A stretch of DNA of 64,000 nt from Ignavibacteriales bacterium (lineage in GTDB: Bacteria; Bacteroidota; Ignavibacteria; Ignavibacteriales; Ignavibacteriaceae). The position numbers and the translations under genes are program-made. Below, piece after piece: positions 55,181 through 64,000 of the stretch. The stretch's first letter is position 1. Every line of letters begins with the position of its first letter. Location: the NCBI GenBank assembly GCA_016707115.1, contig JADJIH010000030.1:62001-126000 (forward strand), written 5' to 3'. Below the pieces are notes generated by a model that searched no databases, was not told the origin of the DNA, and saw only the letters and a list, made by a program, of their open reading frames with translations.

Positions 55181-55605
55181 AAAAAAAGATTCCACAGTAA
55201 ATTATTTTAATAATTATTCCCTACCAAAAAATAGTCAAATCAAAAATTCATATCAACGGAAAGGTTATTATGAATCAAATATTTGCACTTTAGTTTAATC
55301 GTGAGTGCAATTAGTAGTTGGGTTAACTTAAGTATTTTCACAACATTTCCAGGTACAATTCTCTAGAATCCTTATTTAACAAGAGGGAATGAGAAGTATT
55401 GACAGTGAATTTAATGACTCGAGTAAAATAGTTTTGGTAAAAAAATAACAACGACACTCAAAAACGTTAAAAGTCACACGGAACTGAACTTTTAATTGGG
55501 CGCAAATTTTTGACTAAAAAATATTTTTAAAAATTTTGTCCCTTTCCATACTTTCACTTCACTAATAATTATCTAATCCAAAATTAAAAATAAAAAAGGA
55601 AAGCT
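55181..55605. other. Divergent intergenic region
   Basis: About 425 bases between the HDOD gene and a lipoprotein gene. It contains an 8-bp inverted repeat TTAAAAGT/ACTTTTAA (55467-55474 with 55488-55495) and, around 55510-55538, TTG-ACTAAAAA and AATTTTG, a poor relative of the promoter pattern. No ORF or RNA was recognised. Confidence 0.5.
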
Positions 55606-56025
55606 ATGATCCTTAAAAGAGTTCTTTTATCCGTTTTTCTGTTTTCAACTTCGGTCGTATTTATATCCTGCTCCGAAGATGAAACTACCGCACCACCCAC
55701 AAGCACCGCATTAACGGCAAATTTTAGTGATATAAAAGCTAAGGTATTTGTTAATTGTATTGGTGCACAGTGTCATTCCTCAGCAGGCAACGCTGGCGGA
55801 CTTGTATTAGAATCAAATGTTGCATTTAATAATTTGGTTGGTGTGCAAAGTGCGCTATTTCCGCAATTTAAAAGAGTTGAGGCTGGCAGCAGCACAAACA
55901 GTTTAATCATAAAAATTTTACGGGGAGAAGTATCACCGCAAATGCCTTTTAACGGAACACCTTTACCAACAGCCACGATTGATAGTATCGCTAAGTGGAT
56001 TGATAATGGTGCTTTGAATAATTAG
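55606..56025 (+). CDS. Cytochrome c-like lipoprotein with CX4CH heme motif
   Basis: A 139-aa lipoprotein, lipobox-like FISC at residues 19-22. The mature part has NFSDIKAKVFVNCIGAQCHSS, where the heme-like site is CIGAQCH (two Cys separated by four residues, not two). Downstream are GGLVLESNVAFNNLVGV, LIIKILRGEVSPQMPFNGTPL and IAKWIDNGA. This pattern is the PSCyt1-like/planctomycete-type cytochrome domain. Met in QMPF may be the sixth ligand. It is well spaced from its neighbours and ends at a terminator. Heme binding is inferred, not shown. Confidence 0.75.
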   Translation: MILKRVLLSVFLFSTSVVFISCSEDETTAPPTSTALTANFSDIKAKVFVNCIGAQCHSSAGNAGGLVLESNVAFNNLVGVQSALFPQFKRVEAGSSTNSLIIKILRGEVSPQMPFNGTPLPTATIDSIAKWIDNGALNN

Positions 56026-56052
56026 GAAGATGGCAGTAAAATTTTAGAATTT

Positions 56053-56077
56053 AGTCCTGGGAAATCAGGACTTTTTT
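56053..56077 (+). terminator. Terminator of the cytochrome-like lipoprotein gene
   Basis: AGTCCTG/CAGGACT (56053-56059 with 56066-56072), six-base loop, then a T run. Confidence 0.85.
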
Positions 56078-56199
56078 ATTTACTAACAGAATACCCTTCA
56101 TTTCAAATAAATCACAAATTAGTTCTTCTATTTAAATTTGAGTGTCACTCCTTATATCAGTAATTTTAACCATTATTATTCAACTCATATTTAAGGCTG

Positions 56200-57195
56200 A
56201 TGGACGAATTTAAAGACGATTATCAAAAAGAAGAGCAACCTGTTGAAATTCCAACTATTGTTAAAGAACATGATCCGGACTACGATCCAGATAATGATTT
56301 GGAATTTCAAGTTTCACCGGTTGCTGCAGCATTTATTGGTTTGGCAGGTGCATTTTTTCTTTACCAGATAGTTGGCTCAATACTTACCGTTTTAATTTTA
56401 GGAATGGATCTTGAATCTGTTCCGGTTAATAGCCTCCGTTTGATGACGATGGCTGGACAAATACTTTTTATAATGCTGCCCGCATTGCTATTTGCAAAAT
56501 GGATTTACTCCGATGTTGGAAAGATTATCCGCATACGAAAACCCGATCTTAAAGAACTGGGATTGTTTACAATTGGAATTGTTGTTCTCACTCCGCTCTT
56601 ACAAAGTTATTTATATATTCAGAATTATTATTTAGAAGTTTTTGCTAAAAGCTCATCATTTATAAATTCTGCAAAAAGCTTTTTTGATTCTTTGAATGAA
56701 ATGGTTGAAAAAACTTATAGTAATCTTCTCTCAGCATCCAACATTTTTGAACTTTCACTTGTTGTGATTGTAGTTGCAGTTGTACCTGCTCTATCCGAAG
56801 AAACTATGTTTCGTGGTTTTATCCAGCGCAGTTTTGAATTAAAGTATAAAAAATATGCTGGTCTAATAATTACTGCTATATTTTTTAGTCTTTACCACTT
56901 TAATCCATACGGATTTATTCCATTATTTGTTCTTGGGGCTTTCTTTGGGTTTGCAGCCTTTAAAAGTAAAACATTGCTAATACCAATGTTCTTACATTTT
57001 CTAAATAATTTTTCAGCAGTTTCTCTTTATCATATTATTGGCGATGATGAATTGATAAAATCTGATGGATCCGTAAATTCTGATGAACTTTCTTCTTATG
57101 TTATGATGTTCTTTGCTTTAGTTATTTTATTTATAGGTTTGATAATAGTGATAAATAAGTATTACTCTTCAAAACAATTATTAAAGGAGGAATGA
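56200..57195 (+). CDS. CPBP family intramembrane metalloprotease
   Basis: A 331-aa inner-membrane protein of the CPBP (type II CAAX/Abi) family. Membrane segments start at about residue 39. The family motif EETMFR (E200, E201, R205) and the second motif with H233 (SLYHFNP) are present. In the family these residues coordinate a catalytic metal. It opens a dense operon in which each gene touches the next: the stop overlaps the ATGA that precedes the zinc-ribbon gene. Substrate unknown. Confidence 0.88.
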   Translation: MDEFKDDYQKEEQPVEIPTIVKEHDPDYDPDNDLEFQVSPVAAAFIGLAGAFFLYQIVGSILTVLILGMDLESVPVNSLRLMTMAGQILFIMLPALLFAKWIYSDVGKIIRIRKPDLKELGLFTIGIVVLTPLLQSYLYIQNYYLEVFAKSSSFINSAKSFFDSLNEMVEKTYSNLLSASNIFELSLVVIVVAVVPALSEETMFRGFIQRSFELKYKKYAGLIITAIFFSLYHFNPYGFIPLFVLGAFFGFAAFKSKTLLIPMFLHFLNNFSAVSLYHIIGDDELIKSDGSVNSDELSSYVMMFFALVILFIGLIIVINKYYSSKQLLKEE

Positions 57196-57197
57196 TT

Positions 57198-57521
57198 ATG
57201 CCTTACTGTCCAAATTGTATTTACGAGTATGTTGATGGTGTTAAAGTATGTCCGGATTGTGGTGCTACATTAGTTGATAAGCTAATAGATCACGATTGGG
57301 TTATAGTTTATACATCAGATCAACTGTATGATGTGCAGATGATGAAGGATGCGCTTGAAAGTGCAGAGATTCAAGCTACAATCTTATCGCAAAAAGACAG
57401 CAGCTTTCCTGCAACGGGAGATCTTGCAGTTATAAAACTTCTTGTTAAAAGCGAGGATGCTGATTCCGCATTAAACTTTATTAAGGAATTAGAAAATACT
57501 AAGCCTGAAGAAGAGGAATAA
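57198..57521 (+). CDS. Zinc-ribbon and DUF2007 protein
   Basis: A 107-aa cytoplasmic protein. Residues 3-22 form a zinc ribbon CPNC...CPDC, followed by a DUF2007 (signal-transducing, PII-like) module: WVIVYTSDQLYDVQMMKDAL, then EIQATILSQKD and VKSEDADSALNFIKEL. The frame could begin at the ATGA overlap at 57192, but the SD AAGGAGG (57184-57190) is seven bases from the ATG at 57198, which is preferred. Its final base is shared with the start of cdsA (TAATG). Confidence 0.85.
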   Translation: MPYCPNCIYEYVDGVKVCPDCGATLVDKLIDHDWVIVYTSDQLYDVQMMKDALESAEIQATILSQKDSSFPATGDLAVIKLLVKSEDADSALNFIKELENTKPEEEE

Positions 57522-58342
57522 TGGCTTTGGGAAATACAGCAATTAGAATATTGGTTTCTGTTTTTGCTATTCCGGCGCTGGTTTTACTCTCATACTTTGG
57601 CGGAGTATATTTTTTAAGCTTTGTATTAATCATTGCCGGAATTTCGTTCTACGAATTTTCAATTATGGTAAAATCAAAAGGGGCAAATGTTAATGTTAAT
57701 TTTGGTTTATTTGCTATAATCTTTTTGATTTTAAATCAATATAGATTTTTCTTTAGTCAGTATAATTTTCTAATAGGCTTTTTTGTAATTCTTCTTCTTT
57801 TTGAATTGTTTAGAAATAATGGATCTGCAATACAAAATCTTGGTGCAACTTTGCTAGGTGTTTTTTATATGGGAATTTTCGGGAGTACATTAATTGGTAT
57901 TAGAGAATTCTACCCAAACATAAATGGAATGTATTATCAAGGTGGATATTTAATAATTTCAATTTTTGCTACAATTTGGATCTGTGACTCAGCTGCATTC
58001 TTTGGCGGAACAGCGCTTGGCAAACACAAATTATTTCCGCGCGTAAGTCCAAAAAAAAGCTGGGAAGGTGCAATTTTTGGATTTGTATTTGCAATCCTTG
58101 CAATGATATTAGCAAAGAATGTTTTACTTGATTTTTTATCAATTAAAGATGCAATTGTAATTGGATTCATAATTGGAACACTTGGTCAAATTGGTGATCT
58201 TACCGAATCATTGTTAAAGCGAGATGCGGGAGTTAAAGATTCTTCAAATTTAATCCCGGGTCATGGCGGAATCTTTGACCGATTTGATTCATTATTGTTT
58301 TCGTCTCCAATTATTTATTTATACTTAACACATTTAGCTTGA
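57521..58342 (+). CDS. cdsA: Phosphatidate cytidylyltransferase
   Basis: A 273-aa polytopic inner-membrane enzyme that makes CDP-diacylglycerol from phosphatidate and CTP, the branch point of phospholipid synthesis. The C-terminal signature SxVKRxxxxKDxxxxxPGHGGxxDRxD is seen as LLKRDAGVKDSSNLIPG then HGGIFDRFDSLLF. An earlier KKSWEGAIFGF block is present too. About eight membrane helices. It is coupled to the upstream zinc-ribbon gene (one-base overlap) and followed after 19 bases by rimO. Confidence 0.95.
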   Translation: MALGNTAIRILVSVFAIPALVLLSYFGGVYFLSFVLIIAGISFYEFSIMVKSKGANVNVNFGLFAIIFLILNQYRFFFSQYNFLIGFFVILLLFELFRNNGSAIQNLGATLLGVFYMGIFGSTLIGIREFYPNINGMYYQGGYLIISIFATIWICDSAAFFGGTALGKHKLFPRVSPKKSWEGAIFGFVFAILAMILAKNVLLDFLSIKDAIVIGFIIGTLGQIGDLTESLLKRDAGVKDSSNLIPGHGGIFDRFDSLLFSSPIIYLYLTHLA

Positions 58343-58361
58343 TGATTCCGGAAAAGAAATT

Positions 58362-59669
58362 ATGAGCGGAAAAGTTTCTGTTATAACTCTTGGTTGTTCA
58401 AAAAACACTGTTGATTCTGAAAGATTAATGAAACAGATTCAGTTGAACAAAATAGGATTAGTTGATGATCCGAATAAAGCTGAGACCGTTATTATTAATA
58501 CTTGCGGATTTATTGAAGCCGCAAAAGAAGAATCGATCAATACAATTCTTGAAGCTGTTGCTATGAAAAACAGTGGTAAGATAAAAAAAGTTATTGTCGC
58601 AGGATGTTTATCAGAGAGATATAAAGAAGATTTATTAAAAGAAATTCCTGAAGTTGATGTTTATTTTGGAACGGAGAATTACGAAGGTATAATTAAAGAA
58701 CTTGGCGGCAATCTAAAAAAAGAATTACTTGGCGAACGATTATTAACAACGCCATCCCATACTGCCTATCTAAAAATTTCTGAGGGATGCGATCATCCTT
58801 GTTCTTTCTGTGCAATACCTTTAATGCGCGGCCTGCACAAATCAAAACCAATGGATGAGTTAATTCGTGAAGCAGAATTTCTTGCAAAAAATAACACCAA
58901 AGAATTAGTACTGATAGCACAAGACACAACGGATTACGGAAAAGACATTTATGGCAAAAATAATATTTCTGAACTTCTAAGAAAGCTTAGTGAGATTGAA
59001 GGAATCGAGTGGATAAGATTAATGTATGCCTATCCATCAAAATTTCCTGATGAATTGATTGAGGAGATAAAAACTAATCCCAAAGTTTGTAAGTATGTGG
59101 ATATACCATTACAGCATATTTCCGATGATGTTTTGAAGTCAATGAGAAGGGGAGTAACCGCAGACAGAACTAGAAAATTACTGCATAAACTTCGCAAAGA
59201 GATTCCGGATATTACAATTAGAACCACATTTATTGTTGGATATCCGAACGAATCTGAAAAAGATTTTGAAGAACTTTGTGATTTTGTTCGTGAAATAAAA
59301 TTTGATCGTATAGGGACTTTTACTTTTAGCGTCGAAGAAAACACATCAAGTTATATTCTTGGTGATCCTGTTTCTGTAGAAGAAAAAGAAAATAGAAAAA
59401 ATATTCTGATGGAAATTCAAAAGGATATTTCTCTTGAAAAGAATGAATCTTTTATCGGAAAAAAACTAAGAGTATTGGTTGAATCTGTTGAAGGTGATTT
59501 CTTTGTCGGACGGTCTTACAGAGATGCTCCGGAAGTTGATGGTGAAGTTTTGATAAATAAAAGCAATAGCAAAATAAAAATCGGCAAGTTTTACGATGTT
59601 GTAATTAATGATTATGATGAGTATGATTTATTCGGTGACATTTTGTTAAAAGAAGGGAAAGAGAAATGA
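58362..59669 (+). CDS. rimO: Ribosomal protein S12 methylthiotransferase
   Basis: A 435-aa radical-SAM methylthiotransferase that thiomethylates an aspartate of ribosomal protein S12. The N-terminal UPF0004 domain carries C12, C48 and C82; the radical-SAM triad is C143, C147, C150 in EGCDHPCSFC. A C-terminal TRAM domain starts at about residue 362. The start VSVITLGCSKNTVDSE is specific to RimO and separates it from MiaB in this same window. The gene overlaps the next by four bases (ATGA). Confidence 0.96.
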   Translation: MSGKVSVITLGCSKNTVDSERLMKQIQLNKIGLVDDPNKAETVIINTCGFIEAAKEESINTILEAVAMKNSGKIKKVIVAGCLSERYKEDLLKEIPEVDVYFGTENYEGIIKELGGNLKKELLGERLLTTPSHTAYLKISEGCDHPCSFCAIPLMRGLHKSKPMDELIREAEFLAKNNTKELVLIAQDTTDYGKDIYGKNNISELLRKLSEIEGIEWIRLMYAYPSKFPDELIEEIKTNPKVCKYVDIPLQHISDDVLKSMRRGVTADRTRKLLHKLRKEIPDITIRTTFIVGYPNESEKDFEELCDFVREIKFDRIGTFTFSVEENTSSYILGDPVSVEEKENRKNILMEIQKDISLEKNESFIGKKLRVLVESVEGDFFVGRSYRDAPEVDGEVLINKSNSKIKIGKFYDVVINDYDEYDLFGDILLKEGKEK

Positions 59670-60952
59670 AAAAAATATTTTTAATCCTTATTTGTTTATT
59701 CTTAAATAAAACTGGAATTGCTCAGGATAATCCTGGCAATCAAAGCAAATTAAATGTAAAAGATGCTGTCTATTACCAGGACTTTGTAAATATGGCATCG
59801 GATAAACCAGGACTTTCACGAGTTGATATTTATATTCAGGTTCCATACAAAAATGTTCAGTTTGTAAAATCCAGCGAGGGATTTACGGCCAAGTATTCTA
59901 TAACTGCTTCTGTGTTTGATAGTTCTAAGAAAAAATTAATTGTTGAAAAAACCTGGAATGAGACCATAAATGTAATTGATTTTAATATGGCTAGTTCAAA
60001 AGAAAATTATAGCCTGAGTAAAAGATCATTTGATCTTGCCCCTGGAGTTTATTCTGTAAGAACCTTGCTGCAGGATAAAGATTCCAAGCAAGAAGCAATT
60101 GGTGAAAATATTTTTACAGTTAAAACTTATGAACAGAATATTTCTTTAAGTGACATTTTACTTATATCGAAATCTGAAAATTCTCAGGGGAAAAATGAAA
60201 TTATACCCAATATTAGCCGGAACTTTCCTTCTGCAAAGACCAGAATTAAATATTATTTTGAAGTGTATGTAAAAGATTCGATAGATACCAAAAGTAAATT
60301 TGAATATACTGTACTGAATTCGGAAAAAAACATTATTCATAAAGAAGTTGAAGAAAGATATTTAAAAACCGGCAGCAATAAGGTTCTATTTACATTGCAG
60401 GAATTTCCATTTGATCTCGGAGTATACTCATTAGTTGCTTCAATTGTTGACTCAAATGGAACCTCAATCGTAAGTACTGCAAAATCTTTTTATTCACATT
60501 GGAAGGGCCTGCCATCTTTAGTAAATAATATTGAAAAGGCGGTTTCACAAACAGTTTATATAGCTTCTCCGGAAGAACAAGATTATATGGAAGAAGGTGA
60601 AACTACTTCCGAGAAAACAAAAAGATTTTTAGAGTTTTGGAAGAAAAAAGATCCTTCACCCAACAATGATGAGAATGAAATATTTGATGAATATTTCAGA
60701 AGGATTGGTTATGCAGATGAGAATTTTTCAAATTATATTGAAGGCTGGAGATCTGATCGTGGCATGGTATATACTATACTTGGTGCACCGAATAACGTAG
60801 ATAGACATCCATTTGAATATAATACTAAACCTTATGAGGTTTGGGAATATTATGATTTGAATAGAAGTTTTATTTTTCAGGACCAGACAGGTTTCGGTGA
60901 CTATAGATTAATTACACCATTAACTGGTGATCTTTATCGTTACAGATATTAA
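59666..60952 (+). CDS. GWxTD domain protein, exported
   Basis: A 428-aa exported protein. Signal peptide to about GIAQ (residue 20). A beta-rich middle of unknown function is followed by a C-terminal GWxTD domain (residues about 340-428): FDEYFRRIGYADENFSNY, then EGWRSDRGMVYTILGAPNNV, KPYEVWEYY, and FGDYRLI. In this copy the defining GWxTD reads GWRSD, a single-residue variant. The family is common in Bacteroidota/Acidobacteria with no firm function. It is translationally coupled to rimO. Confidence 0.88.
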   Translation: MKKIFLILICLFLNKTGIAQDNPGNQSKLNVKDAVYYQDFVNMASDKPGLSRVDIYIQVPYKNVQFVKSSEGFTAKYSITASVFDSSKKKLIVEKTWNETINVIDFNMASSKENYSLSKRSFDLAPGVYSVRTLLQDKDSKQEAIGENIFTVKTYEQNISLSDILLISKSENSQGKNEIIPNISRNFPSAKTRIKYYFEVYVKDSIDTKSKFEYTVLNSEKNIIHKEVEERYLKTGSNKVLFTLQEFPFDLGVYSLVASIVDSNGTSIVSTAKSFYSHWKGLPSLVNNIEKAVSQTVYIASPEEQDYMEEGETTSEKTKRFLEFWKKKDPSPNNDENEIFDEYFRRIGYADENFSNYIEGWRSDRGMVYTILGAPNNVDRHPFEYNTKPYEVWEYYDLNRSFIFQDQTGFGDYRLITPLTGDLYRYRY

Positions 60953-60967
60953 TCACATTCTTAAATC

Positions 60968-61939
60968 ATGATTCTAATAATTACTCTCAATCCTCTTTTA
61001 GAAAGAAGATTTACTTACGAACAAATTAAATCTGGAAGTGTTAACAGAAATGCTGAAACAAGAATTTCTGCAGGCGGAAAAGGGATTAATGTAAGTCGCC
61101 AATTAAAAAAGTTTGGTTTAAAATCTTACAACTATCTTTTTTCAGGAGGAACAAATGGAAAGATTCATCGTGATGCATTAAAAAACGAAGCCCTGGATTT
61201 CACATTTGTATCAACAAAATCAGAAACAAGGCATGCTGCAGTAGTCATATCGGAAAAAGATAAAATAACTTCATCCTTCTTTTCAGAAGACCCAATAATA
61301 TTGCAAACCGAAGTTGATGAATTCAAATTAAAACTCGATAAGATGATTCAAAATTGTGAAATTGTAATATTCTCAGGTAGTTCTCCATCAATTGAAACTG
61401 ATTCAATTATTCCTTATGGTATTGAGCTAGCAAACAAGTATGATAAAGTTTCGATATGTGATACTTACGGAAATCATCTGCAGAGCTGTATAGATGCCGG
61501 GCCTACAATGATCCATAATAATCTTTCCGAGATTAATAAATCATTTAATTTCAACATGGAAGGTGAAAAATCAATTATTGAATTTTTGAACCATCTATAT
61601 CATAAAAATATCAAGCGAGTTTATCTAACAAATGGGAGCAATAATTTTTACGCTTCTAATTTCGATTACATTTATAAAATTAAACCATTAGCAATTCAGG
61701 AATATGATGCAACTGGAAGTGGTGATAGTTTTGTTGCGGGAATTGTAAACGGTTGGATTAATTCTGACTTGTTTGAAGACTCATTAAAATTTGCAACAGC
61801 TACTGCAGCCTTAAATGCCGCAACTTTTGATGTTTCTAATGTAAATATTGAAGATGTAATAAAAATTAAAGACAAAGTAGAAGTTTTACCGGTTGGAAAA
61901 AAAACGAAGACAATCGATGATTCGCCACGCGAAATTTAG
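60968..61939 (+). CDS. PfkB family sugar kinase (1-phosphofructokinase-like)
   Basis: A 323-aa cytoplasmic PfkB kinase. It begins ILIITLNPLLERRFTYEQI, and has AGGKGINVSRQLKKFG (sugar-binding block) and the C-terminal EYDATGSGDSFVAGI with the catalytic Asp and anion-hole Gly. The layout matches the 1-phosphofructokinase/tagatose-6-phosphate kinase subgroup. No PTS gene is near, so the substrate is not fixed. It lies 15 bases after the GWxTD gene, and its end overlaps the next gene. Confidence 0.87.
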   Translation: MILIITLNPLLERRFTYEQIKSGSVNRNAETRISAGGKGINVSRQLKKFGLKSYNYLFSGGTNGKIHRDALKNEALDFTFVSTKSETRHAAVVISEKDKITSSFFSEDPIILQTEVDEFKLKLDKMIQNCEIVIFSGSSPSIETDSIIPYGIELANKYDKVSICDTYGNHLQSCIDAGPTMIHNNLSEINKSFNFNMEGEKSIIEFLNHLYHKNIKRVYLTNGSNNFYASNFDYIYKIKPLAIQEYDATGSGDSFVAGIVNGWINSDLFEDSLKFATATAALNAATFDVSNVNIEDVIKIKDKVEVLPVGKKTKTIDDSPREI

Positions 61940-63683
61940 TTTAGCTATTATACTTTTCATTTCTTCTTTTATATCAGCACAAAAGCTTAGTTCATTTGAA
62001 GTCAACGGCAACTTTAATTTTGAAGACTCAGAATACTTAAAATGGTCCGAGCTAAGTATTAACCAGCCTATTTACAATGGGATACTCGATTCGGTAAAAT
62101 CTAAAATTGCCAGAAATATTTTAAAGCAGGGCTATTACTTTATAGAATTTAGCAATGCTGAATTAATTGTTTCAGAAGATTCAACTCTATTTAAAATAGT
62201 TTTAGATATAAATGAAGGTGATCCTGTTATTATAAATAATGTATTTATTGATGGAATAGATACAACGACTGATATTAGCGTCTTCAGACAATTTGATTAT
62301 CTGAAAAGACAGATATTTATTAAGCAGGAACTTGAATCTAATATAGAGCAATTGCTAACAGGATTTGAAAATTCAGGATTTCCGTTTGCAAAAATTCAAA
62401 TAGTATCAGTAAATGTTTTTCGTGATTCCATTAATGACGAGAATTTAGCAGATATTTATCTTAAGATCTTAAGTGGAACTGAAAACAAAATTGATCGGGT
62501 TGAAATTCGGGGTAACACATCAACCAAGGACTATGTTATTATTCGTGAACTTCGATTAGAGTCAGGTGAATCATATGTGCAAAATAGAATCGAGGAATTT
62601 CCTAATAGATTAAATCGCCTGCGTTTTTTTGAACCGGTTCCTATACCCCAATATTTCATTAACTCAAAAAATGAAGGCGTACTGCTTGTAGAAGTAACGG
62701 AAAAAAACACCAACAACTTTGATGGAATAATCGGATACATACCTCCAGGCAAAAATGAGAGTTCGGGTTACATTACTGGACTTGTAAATATTTCTTTAAG
62801 GAATTTATTTGGTACTGGAAGAGCAGCTTCAATAAGATGGAATAAATATAATAGAGATTCTCAGGAGTTGGATCTAAAATATCTTGAACCTTGGTTTTTG
62901 AGTTTTCCGTTAAACATCAATCTTGGTCTTTACCAACGAGTTCAGGACACAACTTATGTTCAGCGCAAGTTTGAAGGTTCATTAGAATATCTTGCAACTG
63001 AGGATATATCGGCATCAGTCTTAATAGCCTCAGAGAGTGTTGTGCCAACAGTCAGAGCCATTCCGGTTTTTACAGTTTATAATTCATCTTACATTACAAC
63101 AGGGGCTAATTTAAAAATTGATACAAGAGATGATCCATACTCACCAACGGAAGGATTACTTTTTATTAATTCATATTCGTTCAGCCGAAAAACAATTAAT
63201 GGTCCTTCAGAATATATCACTTCAAATCTAAACACATCAGTTGATCTTCAAAGATTCTCATCAAGTTTTTATTTTTTTTATGAATTGTTCTCCCGACAGA
63301 TTGTTGCAATTGGTGTAAACGCTAGAGAAATGAGAGGATCAACTTTTGAAAACAGTGACCTTTACAAACTTGGAGGAACAAATTCTTTACGCGGATACAG
63401 AGAAGAACAATTTTTAGGATCAAGAATATTTTGGTCAAACCTGGAATATCGTGCTTTGTTAACAAGACGTTCATACGGCTTTATATTTTTTGATACTGGA
63501 TACTATTATCGTCCTGAAGAGATAGATAAAAATATTCCTAAATCCGAAGAGTTCCTTTACGGTTTTGGTTTAGGTTTAAATCTGGAAACTGCCCTTGGAG
63601 TTTTACGAGTTAGTTATGCACTTGGTGAGGGTGATACCTTTAGTGATGGTAAAATTCATTTTGGTATTCTAAATGAATTCTAA
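61917..63683 (+). CDS. BamA/TamA family outer-membrane protein
   Basis: A 588-aa exported outer-membrane protein of the Omp85 superfamily. Signal peptide to about FISAQ (residue 20). At least two POTRA domains (SSFEVNGNFNFEDSEYLKW at the front, and NKIDRVEIRGNTSTKDYVIIREL near residues 190-215) precede a C-terminal barrel that contains RVSYALGEGD. It is far shorter than BamA (about 800 aa), so TamA-like or specialised. The frame opens on TTG at 61893, but the ATG at 61917 begins the signal peptide and is preferred. It overlaps the kinase gene by 23 bases. Confidence 0.87.
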   Translation: MIRHAKFSLAIILFISSFISAQKLSSFEVNGNFNFEDSEYLKWSELSINQPIYNGILDSVKSKIARNILKQGYYFIEFSNAELIVSEDSTLFKIVLDINEGDPVIINNVFIDGIDTTTDISVFRQFDYLKRQIFIKQELESNIEQLLTGFENSGFPFAKIQIVSVNVFRDSINDENLADIYLKILSGTENKIDRVEIRGNTSTKDYVIIRELRLESGESYVQNRIEEFPNRLNRLRFFEPVPIPQYFINSKNEGVLLVEVTEKNTNNFDGIIGYIPPGKNESSGYITGLVNISLRNLFGTGRAASIRWNKYNRDSQELDLKYLEPWFLSFPLNINLGLYQRVQDTTYVQRKFEGSLEYLATEDISASVLIASESVVPTVRAIPVFTVYNSSYITTGANLKIDTRDDPYSPTEGLLFINSYSFSRKTINGPSEYITSNLNTSVDLQRFSSSFYFFYELFSRQIVAIGVNAREMRGSTFENSDLYKLGGTNSLRGYREEQFLGSRIFWSNLEYRALLTRRSYGFIFFDTGYYYRPEEIDKNIPKSEEFLYGFGLGLNLETALGVLRVSYALGEGDTFSDGKIHFGILNEF

Positions 63684-63752
63684 TATTACTTTTCACTAGT
63701 TTCACTTTAAGTGTTACTTAAATTATTTTAGATCATCATTATTTTATTTTAG

Positions 63753-64000
63753 ATGAGCCTTTCAAAACAAATCATTGCATATATAAAGATAACTCGACCA
63801 TTAAATGTTGTAATAACATTTTTTGTGGTTGTGGTTGCAATTTTAATTTCACAAAAAGAACAAACAGACTTTTACGTAATATTATTGGCTTCGATTACTG
63901 CAGCATTGGTTGCGGCAGCTGGTAATATTGTAAATGATATTTTTGATATAGAAACTGATAAAATTTCTCATCCCAAAAGAGTTTTGGTTTCAGGAAAAAT
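63753..64000 (+). CDS. UbiA family prenyltransferase, N-terminal part (3' end outside window)
   Basis: The first 82 codons of a UbiA-type membrane prenyltransferase run off the window edge. The ATG is followed by LSKQIIAYIKITRPLNVVI, two hydrophobic helices, and AAGNIVNDIFDIETDKI with the first Asp-rich metal motif NDxxDxxxD. HPKRVLVSG completes the signature. It lies 69 bases after the Omp85 gene, probably in the same operon. The prenyl acceptor (quinone ring, heme or lipid) cannot be decided from this part. Confidence 0.9.
   Translation, partial: MSLSKQIIAYIKITRPLNVVITFFVVVVAILISQKEQTDFYVILLASITAALVAAAGNIVNDIFDIETDKISHPKRVLVSGK

Noticed and set aside
1..64000. tRNA, rRNA, riboswitch or insertion-sequence features
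   Set aside because: I looked for cloverleaf arms, GTTCGANTC loops, transposase motifs and known leader folds and saw none I could support. A covariance-model search would be decisive.

Overview
The window reads as a low-GC chromosome segment from a member of the Ignavibacteria or a close Bacteroidota/Chlorobiota relative. Four things point there. At least ten loci end in the same type IX secretion (T9SS) C-terminal sorting domain, with the signature QNYPNPFNP followed by a YNLLGQE-like strand and a KKMTLxK end. Likely promoters match the Bacteroidota type (TTG, 20 nt, TAnnTTTG-like). The miaB / sigma-54 activator / lptE order is typical of Bacteroidota. A monomeric isocitrate dehydrogenase is present. 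No tRNA, rRNA, insertion sequence or CRISPR array was seen.

Layout. 1-1.7 kb: the 3' end of ahcY and a convergent epimerase. 1.8-7.1 kb: three leftward genes for T9SS-secreted proteins, each with its own terminator. 7.6-16.9 kb: a housekeeping and envelope block (miaB, SPOR protein, metallo-beta-lactamase hydrolase, sigma-54 activator, lptE-like lipoprotein, GT2, TPR, 3-methyladenine glycosylase, GT9, DUF3108). 17.2-26.4 kb: four secreted-protein loci, of which two are wrecked by many indels (a beta-helix protein and a GH18 YaaH-type hydrolase), one endonuclease I/lamin-tail nuclease has a single frameshift, and one subtilisin-like peptidase is intact. 26.5-32.5 kb: a VOC protein, an MmeI-like type IIL restriction-modification enzyme (frameshifted), a 21-bp-period repeat array, an unknown two-repeat protein, and a disrupted flagellin. 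32.8-43.8 kb: a GLUG-repeat adhesin, an outer-membrane lipoprotein and barrel pair, and a saccharide-degrading group (GH53, GH31, SGNH hydrolase). 43.9-56.0 kb: icd, then small genes of mixed function, a second 21-bp array, a YCF48-like secreted protein, an HDOD regulator and a cytochrome-like lipoprotein. 56.2-64 kb: a tightly packed operon (CPBP protease, zinc-ribbon/DUF2007, cdsA, rimO, GWxTD, PfkB kinase, BamA/TamA barrel, UbiA).

How it fits together: the cell exports many enzymes and adhesins through T9SS. Their stalk and sorting modules are so alike in sequence that recombination between them is plausible. The core operons supply envelope biogenesis (LptE, GT2/GT9, CdsA, Omp85) and RNA/ribosome methylthiolation (MiaB, RimO).

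The least explained features are non-coding or cryptic repeats: an 8-unit, indel-free 21-bp array (30152-30319) and a second such array (49729-49827); heptamer runs and small palindromes embedded in frame in T9SS genes; and a family of near-identical terminators with GNRA tetraloops. All clear frameshifts fall between 17 and 32.5 kb, so part of the damage may be an assembly problem rather than biology.
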